Shown here piece by piece: positions 52,937-62,959 of a stretch of 64,000 bases of DNA. The position numbers and the translations under genes were made by a program. Source of the DNA: Secundilactobacillus odoratitofui DSM 19909 = JCM 15043. GTDB taxonomy: Bacteria > Bacillota > Bacilli > Lactobacillales > Lactobacillaceae. The first letter of the stretch is position 1, and every line of letters starts with the position of its first letter. Location: contig NZ_AZEE01000027.1 in NCBI RefSeq assembly GCF_001434895.1, positions 155,173-219,172 on the forward strand, in the 5' to 3' direction. The notes beneath the pieces are model-generated. The model saw only the letters and a list, made by a program, of their open reading frames with translations, made no database searches and was not told the origin of the DNA.

Positions 52937-52943
52937 GCGGTTT
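52917..52943 (+). terminator. Terminator overlapping the end of the OhrR-like gene
   Basis: A 9-bp perfect stem (52917-52925 with 52935-52943), including the stop codon in the loop, and a T-rich tail. Confidence 0.75.
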
Positions 52944-52957
52944 TAATTTTAATTAAT

Positions 52958-52973
52958 TAGTCGTGCACGATTA
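52958..52973 (+). promoter_or_regulatory. Operator candidate before the flavoprotein reductase gene
   Basis: A palindrome TAGTCGTGCACGATTA (perfect core TCGTG-CACGA, 52961-52970) lies 25 bases before the start and matches the site at 52474-52493. Confidence 0.65.
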
Positions 52974-52997
52974 TTTAAAATACTTGGAGGTTACACA

Positions 52998-54347
52998 ATG
53001 ACAATGGATTACGATGTACTATTTATTGGTTCCGGCCACGCCGCTTGGCACGCAGCCGTCACACTACAACAGGCCGGCAAAAAAGTGGCCATTGTTGAAC
53101 GAGATTTAGTTGGCGGGACTTGTACGAATTATGGCTGTGATGCCAAAATTGCGCTGGACGGTCCCTTCCAATTAATTGAACAGCTTCAACGATTCCAGGG
53201 GCAAGGCATCACCCAAATGCCAACGCTTGACTGGCCCGCACTCATGGCCTACAAGCATCAAGTCATTGATCCGTTAGCACCCACGATGACACAGCTTTTC
53301 AACCAATTAGGTTTGACCATGATTACTGGCAGCGCAGCTTTAGTCGATGCCCATTCTGTACAAGTTCGCGATCAGATTTATACCAGTCAAAACATCGTTT
53401 TAGGCACCGGTCAACGTCCAATTACCTTAAACATCCCTGGTAATCAATACATTCATGACAGTCGGGAGTTTTTGGACTTGCCCGACATGCCACAACGATT
53501 GGTCTTCATTGGCGCCGGTGTTATTGCGATGGAATTCGCTTCGATGGCCGCAACTATGGGTAGAGAAGTTCACATTGTGGAATATGGCGATCAGGCGCTT
53601 AAAGCCTTTGATCAAAACTACGTTCAACGGCTTTTGAAAAAACTAGCAAATCAAGGTGTCCAGTTCCACTTTAATGAAGCCGTTGTTGGCATTGAAAACA
53701 CAGACGATGGCTTCGTCGTTAACACCAAGAGTGGCCTGACAATTGAAACTGACTATCTCTTAGGCGCAACTGGTAGAACGGCAAATGTCGAAGACCTGGG
53801 TCTCGAAAAATTGGGCATTGAAGCATCACCACGTGGCATCAAAGTTAACGATCACCTCCAAACGACCGTGCCAAATATTTATGCGAGTGGCGACGTGCTC
53901 GATAAACAACAGCCGAAGCTCACACCAACCGCAACTTTTGAATCAAACTACATTGCCAGAACCATTTTAGGTGGTGCTGCACCAATTCAATACCCGGCAA
54001 TTCCAAGCGTTGTCTTCACCATGCCAAGGCTTGCGCAAGTCGGCGTTAGTGTCGCAACCGCACAGTCTGAACCAGATCGTTATCACACGCAAGTTGTCCC
54101 ATTTGGTCAACAATTAGCTTTTGAATATAAGCGTGCGTTAGACGCTGAGCTGACCGTAGTGCTTGATCAAGACGGCTTCATTGTGGGTGCGAGCCTGTAC
54201 GCCGATGACAGTGATGACCTCATCAACCTATTGACCTTCATCATTAATGGTCGCTTCACTGCAACCCAACTTCAACAACAAATCTTTGCCTTTCCAAGTG
54301 CAACCAGCGGCTTGATTGACCTGCTAAGTACCATCTTGCCACAGTAG
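52998..54347 (+). CDS. Pyridine nucleotide-disulfide oxidoreductase family flavoprotein
   Basis: A 449-residue FAD protein of the glutathione/mercuric reductase class. The FAD site is LFIGSGHAAWHAAVTLQQAG, the redox pair is in GGTCTNYGCDAK (Cys 42 and 47), the NAD(P) site is VFIGAGVIAMEFASMAATMG, and YASGDVLD is the second FAD motif. The C-terminal position that holds the catalytic His-Glu (HPTxxE) in classical members reads FAFPSATSG, so that dyad is missing. It may use another acid or reduce something other than a small disulfide. GGAGG precedes ATG 52998. Probably induced through the OhrR-like regulator. Confidence 0.9.
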   Translation: MTMDYDVLFIGSGHAAWHAAVTLQQAGKKVAIVERDLVGGTCTNYGCDAKIALDGPFQLIEQLQRFQGQGITQMPTLDWPALMAYKHQVIDPLAPTMTQLFNQLGLTMITGSAALVDAHSVQVRDQIYTSQNIVLGTGQRPITLNIPGNQYIHDSREFLDLPDMPQRLVFIGAGVIAMEFASMAATMGREVHIVEYGDQALKAFDQNYVQRLLKKLANQGVQFHFNEAVVGIENTDDGFVVNTKSGLTIETDYLLGATGRTANVEDLGLEKLGIEASPRGIKVNDHLQTTVPNIYASGDVLDKQQPKLTPTATFESNYIARTILGGAAPIQYPAIPSVVFTMPRLAQVGVSVATAQSEPDRYHTQVVPFGQQLAFEYKRALDAELTVVLDQDGFIVGASLYADDSDDLINLLTFIINGRFTATQLQQQIFAFPSATSGLIDLLSTILPQ

Positions 54348-54383
54348 CCGATTCCGATTTTTAAAAGTCAAAGAGATTAAAGC

Positions 54384-54432
54384 AAATAAGCGATCCGGAA
54401 TTTTTGATAAATTCTGGACCGCTTATTTTTTT
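54384..54432. terminator. Bidirectional terminator
   Basis: A roughly 20-bp stem with three mismatches (54384-54403 with 54409-54428) and T7 on the plus strand; an A/T-rich flank serves the convergent surface protein gene too. Confidence 0.88.
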
Positions 54433-54481
54433 GTATGATTATCGTTACGACTAATGCCGTGTTAGCCACTACAAAACTTTA

Positions 54482-57400
54482 TTAATGTCGATATCGTTTT
54501 CTTAACACTGAATGACCACCGAGAATGCTAATTGCAGCTACCATGAGAAGGCCGATTAATGTACCAGTTGACGTGCGTTCACGCGTTTGTGGTAACTGTC
54601 GTTTCGTTTTGTGTTGTGATTGACTGGTGACAGTTGCTGAATGATTAACAACGTGAGCAGCTTGGACTGATTTTATCGTTGCATTGTTTGAATGCTTAGC
54701 TTTAGCAAGCGAATGCTTGGTGGTCTTCGATTGAACGGCCGAGGCCTCCTGCGTGAGTGCGGAACGGCTATCCGATTCAGTTTCCAACAATTCCGTAACT
54801 TGCTTAACTACTTCTGGTGACGATTCAATTGGTGCCGGCACTGTCACTAAACTATCGGAATCCGGAACGATTACTGTTTCTAATTGCGTAGCCGGTATTG
54901 GCATCGTGGTCGGTTCAGTAGTTGGTGCCGTGGTTTTCTCCGTGGTTGAAGGGTCAGGCACGGGTGTTTCTGTTGTCGTGGTGCCGCCAGGTTGTTGGTT
55001 GGGCGTCAAATTATTGTAATACTGATCTGCTGTAACGTGGGGCGCTTCATTGGGCACCTGCGTTCGTACAAGCACCGGCATCACGACAGTTACAGGTGCC
55101 GTCAAGCCCATGATTGGCAGTAACTGGTTAGCCGCTACTTGATACTGAACGCCCGTTACTTGCCCAATTCGACAAGTGGCATCCACGAGTACTCGAAGTA
55201 AAATCTGCTGGGCACTACCAACCAAATAACTACTAGCATCATCGTAACTGATTTTAAAGCCTGTCACCCGGGTAAAATTAGCCACTTCAGTTGCATCATG
55301 CCAATCACTTGTGGTTGATGGGTTTTGTGCTGTCGTATATTGAACAACCACACGTCCTCGCCAACTGACTGGCAAAGTAACCGACTCTGTTAAATGCAAA
55401 CCGGGTTCCAGTGTCCCAACTAAATTCAGCTGAGTTAGAGCGGGCGTTGAATCAGCCGCAAAATCAATTGCAATCGTACCAGTCTGCCCAGCGGCAATCT
55501 CGTTGGTGACCTGATTCATTTTAATCTGTGAGCCCTGCTCCGTCATCTGGATACTGCCACGCTTAGTGACTGCAAAGGCAACCTGATTGGGATTCAAGAA
55601 GGTATATTGTGACGGCAAGACCGGCAAAGCAACATCAGCCGCTGAGGAGTCCGTTAACGTCGCTCCTTGATTGCCATCGGCGCTGGTGTAAAGGCTTGTC
55701 ACTAGCTGACTTAAATTTAGACTTGGCTCAATCCAAACCGGAACAGTAAGTCGATTTTGTTGTCCCGGAGTAATCGCAGTATTTTGCCAGTTAATTTTCA
55801 GCAGTGTCTGTCCAGCCTGTTCAAAATCGGTCGTCAGCACCTGAATTTGTTGCTCATCGCCAGTATAAACTACGCCCTTCGGCAATATCAGATAACTCGT
55901 CACACCGGTCAAATAATCGGTGGCCACACTGCTATTTCCAACGGTGACGATCAGCTGATTATCACCAGCAATCGCGAGCTGACCAACTTGTTTGGCAACG
56001 TTAACGTCTTCGTTCAACATCGCTGAACTTTTCTGCGGTTTTACAATTTCAGCAGTCCGAGGCGCCATCGCCTGCTTTAAAATTGGAATGTTGTCCGGAT
56101 AATCCGCAAAGTATATTGCACCATAATCTTCACCAGGGGTTAGGTATCCGCCTGGACCTTCACCATCGGGACCAACTACGATTGCACCATCAGGACCGTA
56201 TAATAGGTCCACCCAATTTCTACCAAAAACATATCCAGCTTCCTCGACTAACAATGTGTTCGTCACTGTACCATAATATCCCCGCTTTGGTGTCATCACA
56301 AACGCCAAGCCATCATCGTAGTCCAACCCATTGGGAATTTGCGTAAACCGGAGTTGAATTTTATCTACCCCACGCGAATTATCTAAATACTGATTAAGAT
56401 CAATCTCACCAGCTGTATACCTCGTTAAAGCCGTTTTTTCATAGTCGGTTTCGTCCTCATACTTCACGTATAAGTCAAACTTGGGTTGTTCTTGGGAAAT
56501 GACTTGTTGTCCCAATATCCAAGTGGTTGGTTGTTTTAACATTAAGCCATCTGCATTTAAATGTGGATCCACATCGTAGGTTACCACGTACTTGTTGATG
56601 GCACGGGTCCCCTCGCCGACTTCTGTGTAATCTCGATCAGGCGCGCTCATAAAAGCTGGCCCGATTCTCATGACAAACTGAAGTTCACCATCCGGCGTAA
56701 TCTGTGGTGTGCTAGGATCAAAAGTTTGAAAGTAATGAACGCCACCATCTTGTGGTTCTAAGACGTTGCTACCCACGCCTTCCGCCACCATAATTTGGTT
56801 ACCCAACAGTTGTGACGCAACACTCTTTCCGGCAACTGTGGTGCCACCACCTTGTGCAACCGTCGTAATTGTTGTACCTGGCGCGACAGTTGGCAAAATT
56901 TCGGCCGCAAACTGAAAGCTCTCAGCAAAAACGTAATCTGGGTTAGCCATTTGTTCAGCGATGCTTGGTGCTGCAACTACAAACTGATAATAACTGCGGT
57001 TCTGTGCATCACCATCACTGCTTAATTGAGTAGCGACCGGTGTGCCAGCAATATTTGACGCGTACGCCAATTCCGGTGGCAACGCGACGTTAACTAACAC
57101 AGCTGTTCCCGGAGCCAAGTAGGCCTGTCCCAGCTTTTTAGGCATCAACACTGTCACAGAGTAAACCACGAAATCACCTGGTGCGCCAGTGATCAACTTC
57201 GGATTGATGACGATGTTGCCCTGATCATCCGTTGTCGGACCGCCAGCAGCATTGGCCTCGATCACACCAAGCATTTGATTGTAGATTGACATTGAGGCCT
57301 TCGTTTCAACCGTGACACTCTGTTGCGCACTGGCCACAACCTGTTGATCTAGCATTAAAGTTGCAGCGATTGTTAACTTAGTATCATTAATGAGTGGCTG

Positions 57401-58084
57401 ATCGTTAGTTTTGAACGTAAATGTTTTGGTTAACGAAGTCGCCGTCAATCCTTGTTCAAAGTCATAAGTTAAAGTCGCCTTTTGCTTATCGTAGGTGGGT
57501 GTTTTACCACCGATAGTCAAATCGGTACTATCGCTCAGTGGAAATGTTGTTGGTAACTGTACAATCAACTTTTGATCTGCACTTTGGTCGACATTCCCCG
57601 CCATACTTACTGATAAGGTCGCATTAACGTCGGTTCCTGATGCCACTACCTCATGATCAGTCGCCAGTGTCAGCGAGCCAGTTGACTCATGAATTGCTTC
57701 ACTTTCTTGGGAAGATGCTGTCATATCAGCTGAATTAGTTTGTGCAAACGACACCACCGTTTGTGATGACGCATTTGTCTGATTATCAGAACTGGATGCA
57801 GTATTTTCATCGGTGTCTGGTTCACTAGCAGCATTACGACTATTTTCTGTGGCGGATTGCTGGTTCGAACCATTTGTATCCGAATTTACACTAACATTTT
57901 TTGACTCAGATTGGGGCCCAATATTTACTGGCTTAGCTGCATTCACCGATGCCGTAGTGACGGTTGTTTGCGCAGAAGTAGTCTGCGTTGTAGCGTGTCC
58001 CTGGATTGGTGCACAGACGACGATTCCTAATAAAACTGAATGACACAGCATGATTTTCATCAATAATCGATTAGAATCTCGCAT
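54482..58084 (-). CDS. LPXTG-type wall-anchored surface protein, 1200 residues
   Basis: An exported protein with a signal peptide near the start (MKIMLCHSVLLGIVVCAPIQ, cleaved near GHATT). A Ser/Thr/Asn-rich spacer follows (about residues 40-145), then large beta-rich regions resembling adhesin/isopeptide domains, including VTVLMPKKLGQAYLAPGTAV and later DATCRIGQVTGVQYQVA. A Pro/Thr-rich stalk precedes the sorting signal RQLPQTRERT, a membrane helix and RKRYRH. ATG 58084 has GAGG eight bases upstream. The head family is not recognised. The sorting motif LPQTR differs from LPQTS of the other two large proteins. Confidence 0.88.
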   Translation of the reverse strand: MRDSNRLLMKIMLCHSVLLGIVVCAPIQGHATTQTTSAQTTVTTASVNAAKPVNIGPQSESKNVSVNSDTNGSNQQSATENSRNAASEPDTDENTASSSDNQTNASSQTVVSFAQTNSADMTASSQESEAIHESTGSLTLATDHEVVASGTDVNATLSVSMAGNVDQSADQKLIVQLPTTFPLSDSTDLTIGGKTPTYDKQKATLTYDFEQGLTATSLTKTFTFKTNDQPLINDTKLTIAATLMLDQQVVASAQQSVTVETKASMSIYNQMLGVIEANAAGGPTTDDQGNIVINPKLITGAPGDFVVYSVTVLMPKKLGQAYLAPGTAVLVNVALPPELAYASNIAGTPVATQLSSDGDAQNRSYYQFVVAAPSIAEQMANPDYVFAESFQFAAEILPTVAPGTTITTVAQGGGTTVAGKSVASQLLGNQIMVAEGVGSNVLEPQDGGVHYFQTFDPSTPQITPDGELQFVMRIGPAFMSAPDRDYTEVGEGTRAINKYVVTYDVDPHLNADGLMLKQPTTWILGQQVISQEQPKFDLYVKYEDETDYEKTALTRYTAGEIDLNQYLDNSRGVDKIQLRFTQIPNGLDYDDGLAFVMTPKRGYYGTVTNTLLVEEAGYVFGRNWVDLLYGPDGAIVVGPDGEGPGGYLTPGEDYGAIYFADYPDNIPILKQAMAPRTAEIVKPQKSSAMLNEDVNVAKQVGQLAIAGDNQLIVTVGNSSVATDYLTGVTSYLILPKGVVYTGDEQQIQVLTTDFEQAGQTLLKINWQNTAITPGQQNRLTVPVWIEPSLNLSQLVTSLYTSADGNQGATLTDSSAADVALPVLPSQYTFLNPNQVAFAVTKRGSIQMTEQGSQIKMNQVTNEIAAGQTGTIAIDFAADSTPALTQLNLVGTLEPGLHLTESVTLPVSWRGRVVVQYTTAQNPSTTSDWHDATEVANFTRVTGFKISYDDASSYLVGSAQQILLRVLVDATCRIGQVTGVQYQVAANQLLPIMGLTAPVTVVMPVLVRTQVPNEAPHVTADQYYNNLTPNQQPGGTTTTETPVPDPSTTEKTTAPTTEPTTMPIPATQLETVIVPDSDSLVTVPAPIESSPEVVKQVTELLETESDSRSALTQEASAVQSKTTKHSLAKAKHSNNATIKSVQAAHVVNHSATVTSQSQHKTKRQLPQTRERTSTGTLIGLLMVAAISILGGHSVLRKRYRH

Positions 58085-58762
58085 GTTTTTCACCTCTAAT
58101 ATTTAAAAAGACACAATTGAACGGGCCGCTTCGTCATTTTGTACGAAGCACCCTCTTTTATGGTAAAAATATGATGTTAAAAAATGAAACGTCAATAATT
58201 TAACCCTTACCGGAAAATAAAATAGACTTCATTCTCATATTGGTATTCTTAACGTAGATGCATCCCAACAAAATTTTATAAACACTATTATATCAGCATG
58301 TAAGCGGTTGTTTCATTAAAGTGTACTCATAAAGTTTTGATTATGCAATTATATTTGGGCAATAATTTCAATTCGTAATTAAACTGTAATGTAAATTTAC
58401 AATCCAATTCAGCCTAAAATTGGTTGTTTTATGACCTATACTATTTTGTGAAATGGGCTTAGGTCATGTTTTAACTACTTTACTGGTCAAAAACAAGACA
58501 CGCTGACTTAAAAGAGTTGTTAATCCTGTATTACATCAGCATGATTGGCCTTTCACGGGGTATATTCAGTATTTCATAATTTACATCTTGCTAATTACCC
58601 ATTTTAGAGTCAGACATATTAAGAGCACAGTTTACGATAACTCAAATTTCCGTTCACCCGATAAATTTACGCAAAAAGGCGACACGATTCAAATCGAATC
58701 GTATCGCCTTTACTAACGGCAAAACGTTAGTCATCTCGAACTATTTGCTGCTAGTTAATCTT
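58085..58762. promoter_or_regulatory. Long AT-rich intergenic region with leader hairpin
   Basis: This 678-base gap precedes the 1200-residue surface protein (minus). GCTTCGT (58128-58134) pairs with ACGAAGC (58143-58149) just upstream of its ribosome site region, making a leader hairpin. A perfect 12-bp palindrome TGTAAATTTACA lies at 58390-58401. No gene is supported. The left promoter could not be fixed. The terminator of the next gene is at 58675-58711. Confidence 0.45.
58675..58711 (-). terminator. Intrinsic terminator of the 1285-residue surface protein gene
   Basis: A 16-bp stem with one mismatch (58675-58690 with 58696-58711), a five-base loop and T5. Confidence 0.9.
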
Positions 58763-61700
58763 TTAATCTTCCCGACGTGACTTCTTGGCCAAGCCAAGGA
58801 CACTGAGAAGACCCAATAATGACAACCCAATTACCGAGCCAGTTTGAGCTGTGGTTTCACTTGTCTGTGGTAACCGCTTGGCCGCAAGATTCTGCTTAGC
58901 TGCTGGTTGTTCAGTTGTCGACTCAGTTGAGTCCAACTCTTTAACCGCCTGCGTTGGTTGACTAGTCGTGTGGATAGTCTCTTCGCCATTACCACCATTG
59001 GTAGCGCCAGCATCGACTGAATCAGGATTAAATGATCCCTCAGGTGGCACAATACCAGGGTCATCCCACCCAGGTGTCACCGTTGCGCCATCGGTACCGG
59101 TTGAAGTGCCACCGTTATCTGGCGTCGTTGTACCGCCATTGTCTGGTGTCGTAGTGCCACCGTTATCTGGCGTCGTTGTACCGCCATCATCCGGCTTAGT
59201 AGTCCCACCCTCATCAGGTTTAGTGGCATTCTTCGTATAGGTGATTGTCACCGTTGTGTTCTCAGGTGCGGTGGTTGTAGCGCCCACTGTCGCCTGAGCA
59301 ACCGTAGTCTGACTTGCGGTGTAGCCAGTCAAAGTAGGCACTTGATATTCATAATAAGCACCCTGTGGCGTATAAACTGTTTCACCCGTTGCATCATTCG
59401 TCACTGTCTTATAGGTGATTGTCTGTACAACTGGCGCTGTCTTATTGGTGGTACCATCAGCGTTAACAAAATTAATTGTCCGTGTAGAAGTTGCTGTACC
59501 GTATGAATACGTTGGTGTGTAGTTAACCGTTACCGTGGTATCAGTCGGTAAGACGTTAGTTGCGCTAACAGCTACTTGGGCAATAACCGTTTTATCGGCA
59601 ACATACCCCTTTTGTGTTGGTACTTTAACTTCGTAGTAGGCACCTTGTGGGGTATAAATGGTTTCACCTGTAGCAGCATTTGTCACAGTCTTGTAGGTAA
59701 TCGTCTGAACAATTGGCGCCGTTGGGTTGATCGTACCATCTACGTTGACGAAGTTGATTGTGCGAGTTGAGGTCACAGTACCATATGTTGAAGTTGGATT
59801 ATACGTTACCGTCACTGACGTATCAGTCGGTGCAGTTGTCGTTGCCCCAACAGCAACTTGGGCAACCGTGGCTTGCTCTGGCGTGTAATTTGCTTGAGTT
59901 GGCACCTTAACCTCGTAGTAGGCACCGGTTGGCGTATAAACAGTTTCACCTGTAGCATCATTCGTAACTGTCTTATAGGTCACAGTTTGAACGATTGGTG
60001 CCACACTGGCGGTACCATCGCTATTCACAAAGTTAATGGTCCGCGTTGAGGTTGCCATTCCATATGAATAGGTTGGGTTATAAGTGACAACGACCTCTGA
60101 ATCAGTTGGTGCTACGTTTGTTGCGGCAAGTCCTTGTTGTGCAATGACTGCTTGATCTGGTTTGTAGCCTTTGATAGCTGGTGATTTAACTTCATAATAC
60201 CCATTTTGTGGCGTATAAATTGTTTCACCAGTTAATGAGTCTGTTGTTGTTTTATACGTTACGGTTTGTACGATCGGATCATTGCCATTAGTCGTACCAT
60301 CAACATTCACGTAGCTGATGGTACGAGTTGTGGTTGCAGTCCCGTACAGGATTGTTGGTTCTACCGTGACAGTCGCTTTTTTGGTTACCGTCACAGAATT
60401 TGAAATTGCTATGCTATAAGTGATAGTGTACTGACCGGCTTTTTGCACGGTGTATGTGCCGTCGCCATTGTCTTTGAGGACACCGGTTGGGTCATCAAGT
60501 GTTGCCTTCACGTCACTGTCATCTGCCGTATAGTACGTAGAAGCACTCACACCATCAAAATTATCTTTAAGGTTAACAGTTGTATCCTTCGTTGCTTGAA
60601 TCGTTGAATCATGAGTGTTGAGAACTTTGATAACCGGCACACCGCCATCAGAGTTCGTTGCGCTGTAATTCCACTGAGCAGAACCGTCATCAGCGTCTTT
60701 CATAGTAACATCTTTAAATGTTGAATTATAAGAATAATATTGATATGCATCACCATTTTGATTGAGTTGGACAGTGTAGCCATTAGCAACTAAAATATTT
60801 TGGATATCTGTCAACGAAATTGCGTAACTTCCGCCCTGATATAGTGGTGTATTAGCTGCATTTTGATCTGGTGACCATGGCGTATTATTCGAAATCATGA
60901 TCTGTGATTTATCAATTGTTGGCAGTAATTTTTGAACATCTTCATCCGCCAATGTTAATGAATTATCGGCGTTGATCTGATAAGCGAAATAAGGACCATC
61001 AAGGTTTAAATCTACTTCCTTAGTAAGGGAAAGATTGCTTTGAATGTCACCAAGTATATCTCCGATTTGATTAAAAGCCAAAACGCCAGCAGATGCATTA
61101 ATAGTGCCAACATTCAGGTCCGTTTGATTTTGGTTAACGTAGGTCAGAGGCAAGTTTACTGAGTAAGAGGTTTGACCATTCAGTGTTCCAATAAATTGAA
61201 CTGCAATCAGTTGATTCCAAGTGAAGTTGGGATGGGTTGCGAGCATTGTTGCCATGTTCAAATATTCGCCTTGTTCAATCGAATAGCGAATGATTAAATT
61301 GCTTGGAAATGCGCTGGTAAAAGTACTTTCGTTAACTTTACTTGCGTCAATTGAATAATTGGAAATCATATTCATATACGTATTACTATAGTAATTGGGT
61401 AATAGGATGACGTAATTTGTGTACATATAATCATCAGTGTCGTTAGACAAGGTAAAGGTGGCAGAAACGCTATTAGGATCATTTTTTTCAACATCAAATG
61501 GTGCAACACTCGATACAGTAGGGCCATTCAAATCATCTGCAAATTGATTTGTTGTTGCGGATGCCTGGCCATTCCCAATGGTTGCAGAAACTGTAACATT
61601 GCCATCTTTAACTGGCATCGTCTGCTCAGCCACACTCATATAAGCATTAGCCGAAGGTTGAATTGCACCACTATCACTTAAATACTGTGTGTGCGTATCA

Positions 61701-62620
61701 GCATGTCGGGTATCATCCCCTGCACCAATCAAAGTTTGATTCCAAGTTACATTATAATTTTGACCTGCAGCAATGGTACCTTTTAGTTGAACTGCAACCA
61801 AAGTAGCTACTTGATCATCAGTTAATTGATCTGCGGCAATATTGTAAAGCCCGCCTTTATTTGAAAAAGTTGCTGTAAAACCAGTTGGTAAGCTGGCCAA
61901 AATATCGGCTGCCGTCATATTCGTTTCAAAGTGAGGATCATCGTTACCGTCTGCTTTATCAGAGATATAATCTCCGTAAGGCGTAATCAAGTCTACTTGT
62001 CCCTCAGTAATATCAGTGTCACTCGTGTTGCCAAATGTAAAATGTGATTGAATATTTTGGGCTGAAGCTGATAACGTCGAGTTAGATTGGTCATTGCCAT
62101 TTTCACTAACGGTTTGTGTCACATCGCCATCACTATTTTCAGCAGTCCAGTATGCCCCAACAGTTACCCCATTACTACCAGAGTTGGTGGCTATTGACCC
62201 ATCAGTAGCCTTAGTGGGATTTCCAGAGGCCTTATCAATAATTGCTGGCTGTGACTGTGCATTAGCTACGTACTTGGTGGCTGAATCAGCAGCCACCGGT
62301 GCAGCTGCTGGTGCAGGTGTTGGTGCGGTAGTCGTTGATGGTGCTGGATCAGCCGCCTCAGTTGTTGCCGCTGCCCCAGTGCCAGCAGTAGAACCATCAA
62401 CATTAGTCGTATCAGGTGAACTAGAATCTATCACCGCCGTTGGCTCTGACGTTGAGTCAGTAGCACCAGTTGCCGTTGAACTTGTCGGATCCGTCGCAGC
62501 GTGTGCTGTCACACCGGTTCCTGTCATAATTCCTAACCCCAAGGTTGCGACAGTTATCGCCGCAAAAACCCAGGTACGCCCATCCTTATACATCTTGTAG
62601 TGTACTTTTTCATTTGTCAT
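58763..62620 (-). CDS. LPXTG-anchored surface protein with MucBP-like repeats, 1285 residues
   Basis: The KxYKxGKxW-type signal is YKMYKDGRTWVFAAITVATL, with cleavage after VTAHA. ATG 62620 has AAGGGGAG upstream. A Thr/Ala/Pro-rich spacer is followed by a large head (about residues 130-700) with TFSNKGGLYNIAADQLTDDQ and an Ig-like bacterial domain (KAGQYTITYSIAISNSVTVT). Four MucBP-like repeats of about 90 residues follow (each with STRTINFVNxDGT, YKTVTNDATGETVYTPxGAY, YYEVKVP), then TPDNGGT microrepeats. The sorting signal is KRLPQTSETT, then a helix and KKSRRED. Probable adhesin. Confidence 0.92.
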   Translation of the reverse strand: MTNEKVHYKMYKDGRTWVFAAITVATLGLGIMTGTGVTAHAATDPTSSTATGATDSTSEPTAVIDSSSPDTTNVDGSTAGTGAAATTEAADPAPSTTTAPTPAPAAAPVAADSATKYVANAQSQPAIIDKASGNPTKATDGSIATNSGSNGVTVGAYWTAENSDGDVTQTVSENGNDQSNSTLSASAQNIQSHFTFGNTSDTDITEGQVDLITPYGDYISDKADGNDDPHFETNMTAADILASLPTGFTATFSNKGGLYNIAADQLTDDQVATLVAVQLKGTIAAGQNYNVTWNQTLIGAGDDTRHADTHTQYLSDSGAIQPSANAYMSVAEQTMPVKDGNVTVSATIGNGQASATTNQFADDLNGPTVSSVAPFDVEKNDPNSVSATFTLSNDTDDYMYTNYVILLPNYYSNTYMNMISNYSIDASKVNESTFTSAFPSNLIIRYSIEQGEYLNMATMLATHPNFTWNQLIAVQFIGTLNGQTSYSVNLPLTYVNQNQTDLNVGTINASAGVLAFNQIGDILGDIQSNLSLTKEVDLNLDGPYFAYQINADNSLTLADEDVQKLLPTIDKSQIMISNNTPWSPDQNAANTPLYQGGSYAISLTDIQNILVANGYTVQLNQNGDAYQYYSYNSTFKDVTMKDADDGSAQWNYSATNSDGGVPVIKVLNTHDSTIQATKDTTVNLKDNFDGVSASTYYTADDSDVKATLDDPTGVLKDNGDGTYTVQKAGQYTITYSIAISNSVTVTKKATVTVEPTILYGTATTTRTISYVNVDGTTNGNDPIVQTVTYKTTTDSLTGETIYTPQNGYYEVKSPAIKGYKPDQAVIAQQGLAATNVAPTDSEVVVTYNPTYSYGMATSTRTINFVNSDGTASVAPIVQTVTYKTVTNDATGETVYTPTGAYYEVKVPTQANYTPEQATVAQVAVGATTTAPTDTSVTVTYNPTSTYGTVTSTRTINFVNVDGTINPTAPIVQTITYKTVTNAATGETIYTPQGAYYEVKVPTQKGYVADKTVIAQVAVSATNVLPTDTTVTVNYTPTYSYGTATSTRTINFVNADGTTNKTAPVVQTITYKTVTNDATGETVYTPQGAYYEYQVPTLTGYTASQTTVAQATVGATTTAPENTTVTITYTKNATKPDEGGTTKPDDGGTTTPDNGGTTTPDNGGTTTPDNGGTSTGTDGATVTPGWDDPGIVPPEGSFNPDSVDAGATNGGNGEETIHTTSQPTQAVKELDSTESTTEQPAAKQNLAAKRLPQTSETTAQTGSVIGLSLLGLLSVLGLAKKSRRED
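59107..59215 (-). repeat. Microrepeat encoding (T/K)P(D)NGGTT units
   Basis: A short tandem coding repeat of about 21 bases gives GGTTTPDNGG-type units (five to six copies). Near-identity at DNA level makes copy-number change by slippage likely. Confidence 0.75.
59227..60360 (-). repeat. Four tandem MucBP-like coding repeats
   Basis: Four units of about 92 codons, each starting near YGTATSTRTINFVN and ending near TVTVTYNPT. The second to fourth are strongly alike in protein and DNA; the first (nearest the N-terminus) is the most divergent. Confidence 0.8.
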
Positions 62621-62959
62621 ATGAATGCTCCCCTTACGCATTATTTATAGAAAGAATCCTCCAAAGATTCGTACATGATGTTTGACACATCGTGGTTATT
62701 TCAAACATAACACTTTTAATGTAACTATAAAACCTTTTTGCAGGGTTCCCGTCTCCTTTCTTTTTAAGGTACAACTAACTTTAGTTGCGTCAAGCAAGTA
62801 ACTTACACTAATCTGGTTTGTACATACTCATAATCTGAGGTATTTATGCTAAACTGTTATACAAACTGCTTAATTAATACGAAATAACTAATATCATTTG
62901 AAATAATTAAAACCTGTTTTTATATGATAATTAAGTGCCGATTCACAAGGAGGACCACC
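62621..62959. promoter_or_regulatory. Divergent promoter region of the surface protein and pentapeptide protein
   Basis: For the plus gene, -35 TTGAAA (62898-62903) and -10 TATATG (62921-62926) are 17 bases apart. The minus-strand leader has a small hairpin (GAATC with GATTC around 62670-62690) that holds GGAGG in its loop. Otherwise AT-rich with no supported gene. Confidence 0.45.

Noticed and set aside
58305-58325. Possible catabolite-response (cre) site TGTAAGCGGTTGTTTCA
   Set aside because: Spacing and the right half do not fit the cre consensus; three mismatches and wrong length.
62094-62600. 168-residue plus-strand frame opposite the surface protein N-terminus
   Set aside because: Antisense shadow of a Thr/Ala/Pro-rich region, which yields long Val/Ala-rich open frames; no ribosome site.
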